Below are positions 1-8,651 of a stretch of DNA of 19,279 bases, one piece after another. The notes under the pieces are model-generated. The model saw only the letters and a program-made list of their open reading frames with translations, searched no databases and was not told the origin of the DNA. Position 1 is the first letter of the stretch; every line of letters begins with the position of its first letter. A program made the translations under genes and the position numbers. Source of the DNA: Podochytrium sp. JEL0797 (Eukaryota; Chytridiomycota; Chytridiomycetes; Chytridiales; Chytriomycetaceae); NCBI GenBank assembly GCA_027596195.1, contig JADGJG010000453.1, positions 1-19,279 of the forward strand. The letters run 5' to 3'.

Positions 1-262
1 CCGGAAACCTTGGAACGCTTCATTCTGGGAGGGAATTATTCTCAAACTTTTGTGAAACCAGACCCAGACGCGTTAAATTGGAATTTTTTCTGCACGCACG
101 CGTGCGTCTTTTTCTCGGACTCGAATGAAATTTTCTCATCTCGTGGATTCTGCTTGGGGTGTCTAAACAACAGCATACTTAAAACGAAACAGGAGTCTAA
201 ATTTATGTGTACTATCAGGAAAGAAATGAGGATACCAACCAACCAAAAAAATATAATGTTTT
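1..262. other. Window edge, no gene recognised
   Basis: This stretch lies downstream of the minus-strand CLC stop codon. Open frames exist on both strands but none shows family resemblance, convincing splice joins or a domain. It probably holds the CLC 3' untranslated region and part of the next intergenic space. Nothing else is supported. Confidence 0.5.
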
Positions 263-3200
263 TCACTCGCGTTCCCCCGCCGCCCTAACCTCCAACTTCC
301 TCGCCAACTCCCTCAAATCCCTCGCCACCTCCCCCCTCTCCTCCTCCTCCTCCCTCTCCTCCTTCTCTTCCACCGGCCGAATCAAATCCCGTCTCACAAC
401 CATCCCCACCAAAAATCCTTCCACATCCACCACAAACACGCGTTTCAGCCCCAACTGGCGGAACAGCGAATACACTTTCGAAGCAGTCGAGTCCTCGCGG
501 ACTGTTAATGGGTTCGAGCCCGCGATGGATTCAATGTCGACGGTGGATGTCGGGGAGAAATGGAGGGTTTCCATTTCTTCGAGGAGTTCACGGAGGCGGG
601 AACGGGTTACGAAGCCGACGGGTCTGTATTTGATGGAATGGGTGTGACCCGTCGCATGGGGCGCTCCCTCCGTGGCTCGGTGTTCGTGGTTGGAGCCAAT
701 GTTGTATTTTTGAACAACGGGGTATCCCATGAACTTGGTCTCTTGCAACAGTTGATGAACCGTTTCGAGAGACTCGGCGGTTCCCAATGCGACGGTGTGT
801 TTCGACATGATTTGTTTTGTTGTGATGGTTCGGAGGAGGGTGTTGGGTTCACTTGGGAGGTACGGTGCGCCGTTGTTTTCCATTTCAATATGGTACAGGG
901 ATGGTCCGATAGAATTGGACACCCACGCGGAAGTGAAAGTGACAATGATCAAGGCGGGGAGGTAGGAGAAGTCGCCCGTCATTTCCAACGCGACGGCAGT
1001 GACGGTGAGGACGAGACCGGAGGTTCCACTCCAGAGGGCGGCCATTCCGATTAGGGCAAAGGCGCCGGGGTCGACGTATCCGGGGTGGACGAGGTTGAGA
1101 AGGAGCCCGAGGATGCGGCCGGCTGTGGCGCCAATAATGAGGTTTGGTACAACGAGGTCTGAGGAGCAACGCAGTCAGCAAGGCAAGAAAACAAAGAAAC
1201 AATCGAAAAATATTGCTTACCTGTTGGCAGCGCGATATAATACGTGATACAACTCATGACAAGATACACCGAAAGGAACACCAGCAACGAAGTCACTTCC
1301 CAAATATCAAACACACCGCGCAACAACATCATCTTGAGCTGTCGTTCGGGGGACGACCAGAAAAGCGACCGCATTTGGTAGTAACAGTGTTCTTCCTCAT
1401 TCACCATCAACAGCTCCGCGAATCCGTCGCTTTCGAGCTTGAATGGGAAGGTGAAGGTGTCGGTGGTGAGGTTGGAGGTTGGCAATGAAGCCCAAATCAA
1501 GCTGCGCTTGAATTGCGAGTTGAAGCTTCTGGTAGAGTGAGCGGTTGAATGAGGTTCGGTAGTTGGGACATGCTCGGTAGTTGGTGCAGATTCAGGAGTT
1601 GACCCATGGGAGCCAGACGAGGTAGCAGCTTGAGACTCGTGCGAAGCACAAAGCGATTCGTACGTCTCCACAACAAAGTTGTTGAATTCGAGCTCCGTTT
1701 CAGCAGGCAGACACATTCCCTGACTCGCCAATGTGTCTCGACACGTCAACAGATTCGGACAAGTCAACGGGTTCAACGGGTTCATAAAGTCACATTCTGG
1801 GCGCACTTCTCCAAGGTGAGACAACAGCGTACTAAACGGTTGACACTTTTCGATCTTGGGTGAAGTCGGAATCCAGCACACAACGAGGGCAGTGAGTGTC
1901 GCGATGGCAGCCACCTCAGCGATTCGGAGCACCGCGTTTTTGCCCTTGTGGACCGGTTTGGGCGTCTCGCCAGTACGCTCGGCTTCCTTCTTGCGAGCGA
2001 CTTCGGGTTCGATGAGGTACTTTTGGCGCGTTTTTTGGATTTTCGAGAGGACCATATTGAGGCATTGGCCAAAGAGGCCGGCACAGACGCCGATGAGGAT
2101 GTAAGTTCCGATCATGGGGAGGCGCATTTCGAATTGGCAGTTGGAGTTCACCTGGGTGGTTGAAGAATATGAGAGAAGTAATTGAAAACGCGATTGATGG
2201 GTACATACCGGGAAGAGAGCAGCGGTCACTGGATTCAAAAACACGTTGCTAATTGGAATGTGCTCCGCAATGCCGAATGTGGCAAAAGCAACAATAATGT
2301 ACCCCACAACCGTCGCAAAAGTTAACTTGATAAGCAACGAGAGCTCAAAGAAACTCGTCGCCTCTTCCACCGCAAACAAGACCCCCCCAATCGGAGCCCT
2401 AAAAATCACAGCAATCGAAACAGCCGATCCAATCGTGGCAAACAGACGCAAACTCTTGTGTTGCAGGAACCCAAGGAGACTGTCGGCGAGTTTGTGGTGG
2501 TTCAGAACGGTTTGTCGCGTCTCGCCTGCTTCGGCGTCGTGTGTCGAGTCGGAATCCATGATGGCATCGCTGCCCGTGTTGGCTTTGAGCTCGGTCGCGC
2601 GGTCGGACTTGTCGTTCACGAGTCCGAGGTCGAGGGTTTCTCCGAAAAACAGTTTGCGGAACCACGTCCACGTTGTTGCCTGCCTAACCATGATCATTGC
2701 AATACCGGCCCCGATTTCGCTCATGGGACCATCGATTCCCTGTGAATCAATTTTAGTTCTTTCGTTTGAGTGGTTGTGAAAAAGAGGAAATGAACTTACG
2801 GAAAACAAACCGGCAGAAACGATAGCCATAACACCCAAATATTTGACAGCGAGCACAGTCAACGTGATACCATGCATGGCGGATGCACCATTCAGGAACG
2901 CAATGACTTCCGTCATACCAGACCCAATGGCGGCAGGCTGCAAAACACAAATTGATCAGAGTCGCGATTGATTACCACTCAAAGAAAACACAAACTTACC
3001 GCAACAAACACAACCAACAAAGCAGGAACAATCACAAACCCTATCGCCGTCCCAATCGCAAACAGAGTCGCCGTCCCGTTCTCCCCATGCTCCCAAAACT
3101 CGTGCATCTTTTCAAGACGCAATTCGGCGATATGTTCGGTTGAATACGTCAACCCGAGGAAGAGGAGGGAAATGATTATGACCATGACTAAGGAGAGAAG

Positions 3201-3606
3201 GTAATGCGCAAAGTCTTGGCCGAGCATGGTCCTTTTCGTTTGTTGCGAGTAGTGCATACGGAGAACTTCGTGATCGGGTTCCTCAAAGTCGATCGTCTGT
3301 CGAGCGTTCACCGTGTTAGCTGCCAAGGTAGGTACGGCATCGTTTAAGTACCTGATACTTAGTCGAGGACGAGGCATGCAGCGCCGTCAACTTCTCGGAA
3401 ACGTGTCCCGGCGGCTTCTCGGAGCCCACAAACACGGCACCATCCGTGTGAATCTCGTGATCGAGAGGAGCGACCTTGTTCGAAGATTCAATAGGCATGT
3501 GGCAAGGAAGTGGGTTGCTCAGTGGCTGGTGATCGCAAGCCGATTTTTGTGTGATTAATTTCTTGATATCGGGACACACGCACGTGCCCGAGTCGATGTG
3601 TCTCAT
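263..3606 (-). CDS. CLC-type chloride channel/transporter with two CBS domains (ClC-6/7 type)
   Basis: Six exons on the minus strand: 3606-3352, 3296-3000, 2937-2800, 2739-2209, 2151-1221 and 1158-263, with GT-AG introns of 55, 62, 60, 57 and 62 nt; about 1015 residues. Family signatures in order are GSGMTE (residues 189-194, normally GSGIPE), GIDGP (231-235, normally GKEGP), the APIGGVLFAVEEATSFF helix with the proton-pathway glutamate pair E355/E356, and PTDLVVPNLIIGATAGR (normally PSGxFxP). A cytosolic C-terminus holds two CBS domains and an acidic/basic coiled tail. A long loop between late membrane helices, rich in Cys, Ser and Thr, matches the position of the ClC-6/7 loop insertion but is longer. 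The family moves Cl- across endolysosomal membranes, usually exchanging it for protons. The start at 3606 is the Met giving the shortest N-terminus before the first hydrophobic helix; further in-frame Met codons lie upstream to 3765. The introns of 57 and 60 nt are stop-free in frame. Family assignment is secure; ion, location and exact start are inferred. Confidence 0.92.
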
Positions 3607-3745
3607 TATGGCGAAACATTTAATGTATTCAAAATAATATGAAGCAGAAGAATGGATAGAAAATGAAATCAGAAAAGAGGCCGCCTCCAAAAACCGTAAC
3701 AGCAGGCCAGTTCGCGATAGATTTGAAAGAAAGGTCCCGTCACTC

Positions 3746-5161
3746 TTACACATCACTCGGCCCACCTCTCGCCATCATTCTCGCAACTCTCAGCCTTTCC
3801 GCCAACACAATGGGGACACCTCCACCGAGACAAGCCAACGGGAACAAAGCGGGACCGCCCGCACGCATGCTCACACCCTCCGCCCATCCATCCCGGAACA
3901 CCTTGGTCAACACCACACTGTCTCCATCCGTCAAACTCAATTCATCCGCCAACTCCTTGGCATAGTATCTTCGAACAGGGAAACTCTCGCTGCCACCGTT
4001 GGCAACAACAAACGGTTCACGCGCAGACACATCCATCGCCGCTTCGTCCTTAGTCTGCAGCTTACGCGTCTCGACCATACTGAAGGTACGCTTGGGGATT
4101 CCGTTTCGCGAGAGCGTGATCATGGCCATTTCGCCCGAGTTGTGGAGTGCCTCGCTGGCAGCGGGGTCTGCCTGTTTCTTCTCGGAGTGGGTAGGCAAGG
4201 TGGGGTTGTCGAGCAAACGTTGGGCAACGGCACCGCGCTGGTTGCATCCGTAGCAGACGGCTGAGAGGATGAGGAGGATTCCGCCAAAGACACCAACGAG
4301 GATCCAGAGGACGGTTGAGGTGGTGAAAGGCACAAAGTCGGCAGGGTTGTTGTCACCGGGTTGGGCAGGAGTGGCTGCAATTGAGAGTTAGGTTGTCAGC
4401 AAGAAGGGTGGTTACAATCACGCAAGAGACACTTACAACACATGGGGATCGGCGTGGCCTGTTGGCAGCCTGGGTTTCCACACGATTTCGAATCCATGGT
4501 ACATGTGATGCTGTTGGCAAACTGTGGAACTGGTCCGTTAAACCCGCATCCGGCCACGTTGCTATTACACTACTCAGCATGGTGATGTCAAATCACTCAA
4601 AGAAACCACTCACAGCGAAGTCAACGAGGGGATTCCAGCAAGGGTCGAGAGACCAGTTGCAACGGCTGGGTTGTTTGAAATGTCGCTGTAAATGTAAGAA
4701 TAAGGACTCGGCTTATCGGATTCTGGCGGGCAAATCAACCGACACTTACAGCACTGACAGGTGCGACAACAACATGATACCACTGGGGACTTGTCCCTGC
4801 AGCACATTCCCGGTGAGGTGCCTAGTTGAGTTGAGTTGGTTTCAACATGTTCTGGAAGAAACAGGGCAGATTCGAACTTGGACTTACAACTCTGTAATAT
4901 AAGTGCCAGTGGCATCGCACACCACGGCACCGTTCTGGGCCAAGGCACCGGTGCAGCAGGTGGTCAGGGCAGTGGGGTCCGCAGAGACATAGGCCCTGTG
5001 ATCGCATCCACTTTAGTGCCAGATCCATAGTTACTGGGGCACTCTCACCAGGGCTGCAGCACTCCGTTGACAAGGTACGAACAGTCGGATCCAGAGGCGG
5101 CCTGGGCGTGCACAGAGATGGCAGTCGCAAGGAGCGAGGTGGCAAGGACGGCGGAAACCAT
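3746..5161 (-). CDS. Secretory LRR protein with one membrane span and C-terminal SH3 domain
   Basis: Six exons on the minus strand: 5161-5049, 4995-4888, 4821-4750, 4685-4614, 4561-4437 and 4374-3746 (113, 108, 72, 72, 125, 629 nt), giving 372 residues. The N-terminus is a signal peptide (MVSAVLATSLLATAISVHA) followed by a DCSYLV...CC cap and LRRs of the plant/extracellular type, seen as ITELHLTGNVLQGQVPSGI, then LSVLDISNN and LTSLNVAGCGFNGPVP. A Cys-rich cap follows. Residues about 184-204 form one membrane helix (TVLWILVGVFGGILLILSAV). The cytosolic part ends in an SH3 domain at about 297-346 with ALYDY-like RYYAKELADELSL, the DGW core and ALFPLACL. This suggests a surface sensor whose cytosolic SH3 recruits proline-rich partners; ligand and partner are unknown. 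Introns 1-4 are all phase 2, and two LRR exons are exactly 72 nt, one repeat each. It is divergent from the secreted glycoprotein gene and ends 139 bp before the CLC start. Confidence 0.88.
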
Positions 5162-5608
5162 TTTCAATTTCGGATTTCGATGCGAAGACAAAAAAATCTG
5201 AAAAAACAAACGACAGAGAAAGAAGTACAACTGGGCAGTGTTTGTTATCGAAGATGATTAGAAGATGACTTGATCAACGTGCGTTGAGATTCGGTAATGA
5301 ACGCAGATCGGACTTCAATGTCCACAAGCATAACTCTGATCCCTTTCCTACCAATTAATGAACCATTCACAGCGCACAGTTGATCGTGGATCAAAAGTTA
5401 ATTCAAATTCTGCTTGGTACCACAAAACTGCAATGACTAATAACAGTGACTAACTGAGAGGATGATTATAGTTCGGACGCAAATATAATTCCAAAAGTTC
5501 AACTTCCCTCCGATCCCTATTCAAAGAAGCAGTCACGTGCGCCACAGCACGCAATTCCGTCGCCGATGCATCATGCACCGCCACAAAGCGCCAAAAAGAT
5601 ATCCCAAA
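5162..5608. promoter_or_regulatory. Divergent promoter region between LRR-SH3 gene and secreted glycoprotein copy 1
   Basis: This 447-bp gap separates the start codons of two divergently transcribed genes for secretory-route proteins, so it must carry both 5' untranslated regions and promoters. It contains a CACGTG palindrome near the plus-strand gene and A/T-rich stretches. I see no reading frame with family resemblance. Shared control of the two genes is possible but is inference. Confidence 0.6.
5534..5539. promoter_or_regulatory. CACGTG E-box-like palindrome upstream of glycoprotein copy 1
   Basis: The palindrome sits in AGTCACGTGC, about 70 bp before the ATG at 5609. The same AGTCACGTGC context recurs about 30 bp before the ATG of the tandem copy. 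CACGTG is the core recognised by many bHLH factors. A binding role is inferred from position and conservation between copies only. Confidence 0.4.
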
Positions 5609-7814
5609 ATGACTGCCCTTGTAGTCATCGTCGCTGCATCCGTCGCTGTAGCGCAATACGTCCCCGGAGGCCCAACCCAACCAGGGCTTCCGGCAGGTTG
5701 CCTCGGAAGCTGTGAGTTTTGCACTGTTGCCAACCAAGGCTTTCGCTGATCGCCCGGACGCGGTCACCAACAGACCCAGACATCCCGCAATGTAAAGCTA
5801 CCAATTGGCACATCACAACTCCGGATCCTTGCAAACCATCCTTGATTCCACTGCCCGGCCAACAGGTGTATATCCACGACCAAAAGTAAGGAATTTTGAT
5901 TGATTTGTGAGAGACACTGGTGGTCACGGACAGGTTGCGCACGATTGGCACGTCCGCGAAGTCGGTATCGCAAAGTTCGGCGAGAATCTGAGGGGAATTT
6001 TGATTGATATGGATTGCGGCTTTTTGCGATCAAAGTGACTCACCAGCGAATAATCAACAGCAACTTTTGCATCAACCTGCCGAATCCAAACAGTATTGTC
6101 ATGCAGCAAATGTACTACAAGAAAGGGTTGCTCCCGACGGTTGTTCAAGCTGAAGGTGCGAAAATTTTATACGTTGGTTGCTCGCCAATCTCTTATCGGA
6201 AAAATTGTAGGATACGTTCAATCCTTCTGTGTTGGATCATACCTGCCTCCCGGCGCACTCCCAATAGCCCCAAACGCGATCCAATCGGCCCACGTCAAGC
6301 AAGTTGTCGACCCAATCTACGGACTTTACTACCAAGTTCACGGAACCATGGACTGCGGTGCGCTCAACATCAACTGCGAGTCCTCTTCCCCCGGTGCTTA
6401 TGACGATGGTGGACAATACGACAATGGTCCTTACGTCTCCTGTGGGAAAGAGCCGTATTCTGGCGTCGACGCGTCCGCGTATGGAAACCAAAACTTCCAG
6501 GATTACGTCGAGATGGCGGGAGACGGAATCTTTTGCATGAGAGTTTGCCAAGCGGGTGCCATGGTACGTTACGCTTTGATTCGTGTTCATGAGGCTGATG
6601 GAGCTCAAAAAACACAGGCAGTGGGCGGCCCATGCGACGTCACGCACGATACTGCAGGATGTCAAGCATTTATGAAAGTTGATTTCACCCCCGGATTCTC
6701 GTTCACTGATTCCAACGGTGTTGTGACGACGGGTGGCTCTTCCAAACCAAATCCAGCCCCAACTGTCGCCCCTCCTGCCTCAACTGCAGCCCCACCCGCG
6801 CCAACTACGGCCCCAACCGCCCCAACTGCAGCCCCACCTACCCCAGGAGGTGCCACAATCGCTGACTGGGCCACGTGTGGACCCAGTGTTGGATCCTCAG
6901 TTTGCGCTTCCTCTGGCTTCATTTGTTGCATCGCGTCCGCGGACTTGGGATCTCAAAAATCCACTTGCCGTCCCAACGATTCGCAACGTAATAACACATG
7001 CTTGAATTGGCGTTGTTTGAGTACTCACGCGTGCTCCCGCTTTTTAGATTGCGCTGCTCCTGCCGGCTCGGGTTCTGTACCAACTGCTGCCCCAACTACT
7101 GCCCCGGCTCCACCTCCCGTCCCAACGGCGGCTCCCGGAGGTCCCACGATTGCTGACTGGGCCACGTGCGGACCCAGTGTTGGATCCTCTGTATGTGCTT
7201 CCTCTGGCTTCATTTGTTGCATTGCCTCCGCCGACTTGGGATCTAGAAAATCGACTTGCCGTCCCAACGATTCTCAACGTAAGAACACCTGCTTGAATTG
7301 TAGTTGTTTGAGTCCTCACACTTGCTTCCCCTTTTTTAGATTGCGCTGCTCCTGCCGGCTCGGGTCCTGCTCCACCCACCCCAACTACTGCTCCGGCTCC
7401 TGCCCCAGAAGGTGCCCCAATCGCTGACTGGATGACTTGCGGTCCAAACGTTGGATCCTCCGTTTGCGCCACGGCAGGAAACGTGTGCTGCGTCGCGCCA
7501 GGGGATGCTGGCTCAGGAAAGATGACATGTCGTCCGAACAATTTGTCCAATTGCATTGCGGTGGTTGGGCCTCCTTCCACTGGACCACCTTCTGCTGCCA
7601 CAATTGAGGACTGGGCCACTTGTGGATCCAGTGTTGGATCTTTTGCTTGTGCTTCGTCCAGGTTTGTTTGTTGCATTGCTTCCGCCGATTTTGGAACTAG
7701 AAAATCGACTTGTCGTCCGAATAATTCTCAGGGTAAGTCCATCGTTACTGAGTTTCTTGTGGTTTTCTATTCTCACGCATGCCCCCAATAGAATGTGCTG
7801 CGCCCGCTTCGTAG
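5609..7814 (+). CDS. Secreted cysteine-rich glycoprotein with four C-terminal Cys modules, copy 1
   Basis: Eight exons: 5609-5711, 5774-5885, 6061-6155, 6211-6563, 6618-6987, 7048-7278, 7340-7732 and 7792-7814; 559 residues. A signal peptide (MTALVVIVAASVAVAQ) precedes an N-terminal domain of about 240 residues with NNFCINLP, QSFCVGSYLPPG, HGTMDCGALNIN and GDGIFCMRVCQAG. From memory this pattern of a C-terminal GDGxFCxRVC block and a TxxGC tail resembles fungal secreted proteins annotated as macrophage-activating glycoprotein; that link is moderate. Then come Thr/Pro/Ala linkers, probably O-glycosylated, and four cysteine modules starting near residues 302, 379, 449 and 510, each with C-x8-C-x6-CC-x14-C-TCRP-type spacing and a last Cys after the exon joint. 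Function is unknown; a wall or extracellular carbohydrate role is a guess. Module 4 has diverged here (SFACASSRF) against copy 2. The shared CACGTG upstream suggests co-regulation with copy 2. Confidence 0.85.
5890..6008 (+). repeat. 15-bp direct repeats bounding a 104-bp extra segment in intron 2 of copy 1
   Basis: GGAATTTTGATTGAT occurs at 5890-5904 and again, perfectly, at 5994-6008. Intron 2 is 175 nt here (5886-6060) but 70 nt in copy 2 (8921-8990), and the difference is essentially the segment between the repeats. It looks like an insertion with duplicated target, or a segment lost from copy 2 by recombination between the repeats. Confidence 0.75.
6858..7811 (+). repeat. Four tandem Cys-rich modules in copy 1
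   Basis: Each module opens with I(A/E)DW(A/M)TCG and contains VCA...(I/V)CC(I/V)A and a TCRP(N)N or TCRPND tail followed by a final Cys. Six cysteines per module are likely disulphide-paired. Modules 1/2 and 2/3 are separated by phase-1 introns placed just before the last Cys. Modules 3 and 4 share one exon, joined by a short VVGPPSTGPPSAA linker. Exon 6 (231 nt, phase 1 at both ends) is exactly one linker plus one module, so it can be duplicated or lost without shifting the frame. Confidence 0.85.
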
Positions 7815-7969
7815 ATTCATTTTTTGATCCTGTTCAACCTCTTGCCATTTCCGGGGCAATTCTTCCTACTTCCTTCTTTCTAGTTTCTCCTGTGTTATTT
7901 TTGTTGCTTTATTTTGTTTATATGCTGCAATTGGAAAGAAGAGAGGGTGTAAGGAAATATACGTTTTAC

Positions 7970-8297
7970 GATTGCAAAACAGATTGCATCCCTTGCTGCA
8001 AACAAACCAATGTCGTGGAGCTGGTAGATTTGTCCAAGCAATCAGAGTTGCGATTGCGCGAGCAGAGACGTACACTCACGGATGTCAACATGCAACTCCA
8101 CGCTATGTATAGGAGGAAGGATATGTAGATAGGGAAGGGAAAAAAGGGATGTAGATGCGTTGAAAGGTGAGTTAAATATCACCAAGGAGCAGATCCGCTG
8201 ATTGGTTGATGAGAACCTGGCTGAAAGGCCGAGGTCGAGTAATGGACAGCGGAGATCGACGGTTTGAAGGGCGAAATCGCTGCACAAGATACTATGG
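7970..8297 (+). pseudogene. Decayed coiled-coil coding fragment between the two glycoprotein copies
   Basis: Three short stretches read like one heptad-rich protein but lie in different plus-strand frames and are cut by stops: SELRLREQRRTLTDVNMQLH... ending at a TAG at 8126-8128, then DALKGELNITKEQIR followed by a TGA and LVDENLAERP, then IDGLKGEIAAQDTM near 8255. Charged, Leu-spaced composition is typical of coiled coil. No start, splice pattern or parent gene is recognised in the window. It has no counterpart after copy 2. It may be a relic of a neighbouring gene or of inserted DNA; a small spliced gene cannot be fully excluded. Confidence 0.4.
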
Positions 8298-8651
8298 TGC
8301 GTCTTTTTTGGTTTCGCACGGGTTTCGCATGTGGTTTTGCGTGATGTACATCTGGTTTTTCTTATTTGGCCGCTTGAAAGTTCGCCGTCACACTGGATAA
8401 ATAAATATCGATTGAAAGTGGGCACGGCTTGTTCGACATGTGTTGGGGTGAGATCCAGAGAGATCCTGGGTCAACTTTCGTAACTTGGATAAAACAGCCA
8501 CGAAACTACGAGAACTCGTTCGAATGTGATTTGTTTTTGGCTTAGAACGCGAGTGTGATTCCAGGGCCATGGAGGTTCGACTTTCCTTCATCCCCATTTT
8601 AGAAAGCGCAGTCAGTCACGTGCTTCACAGACCCCAAAAAGATCTCCCAAA
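8298..8651 (+). promoter_or_regulatory. Upstream region of glycoprotein copy 2
   Basis: This 354-bp stretch has no recognisable gene. It contains an AATAAA at 8400-8405, which could serve transcripts from the left, and the CACGTG motif close to the copy 2 start. The last 20 bp before the ATG are nearly identical to the leader of copy 1; further upstream the similarity fades quickly. Confidence 0.5.
8617..8622. promoter_or_regulatory. CACGTG E-box-like palindrome upstream of glycoprotein copy 2
   Basis: AGTCACGTGC matches the copy 1 element exactly but lies about 30 bp rather than 70 bp before the ATG. Retention of the ten-base block while the surrounding DNA differs in length supports a functional site, possibly bHLH-bound, without proving it. 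Confidence 0.4.

Larger units (their letters stand above)
5593..7931 (+). repeat. Tandem gene duplication, unit 1
   Basis: The unit begins at a conserved leader just before the ATG (CCAAAAAGAT...CCCAAAATG) and runs through the 3' flank, which still shows similarity to unit 2 (TTCATTTTTTGATCCTGTT after the stop, then GCTTTATTTTGTTTAT and GCTGCAAT). Start codons of the two units are 3043 bp apart. Exon order and phases are the same in both units. Confidence 0.85.

Noticed and set aside
280..385. Pyrimidine-rich tract on the plus strand as a regulatory or structural repeat
   Set aside because: It is the reverse complement of the codons for the Glu/Arg-rich C-terminal tail of the CLC protein, which explains the bias.
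560..1054. Plus-strand open frames opposite the CLC gene (also 1144-1488, 2246-2779)
   Set aside because: The minus strand has clear CBS and CLC motifs with matching splice joins over the same bases; the plus-strand frames carry no motif.
7044..7676. Long minus-strand open frames across the glycoprotein modules, also 9170-9607 and 10124-10723
   Set aside because: They are antisense shadows: their repeats follow exactly from the plus-strand module codons, they read straight through well-supported introns, and they show no family resemblance.
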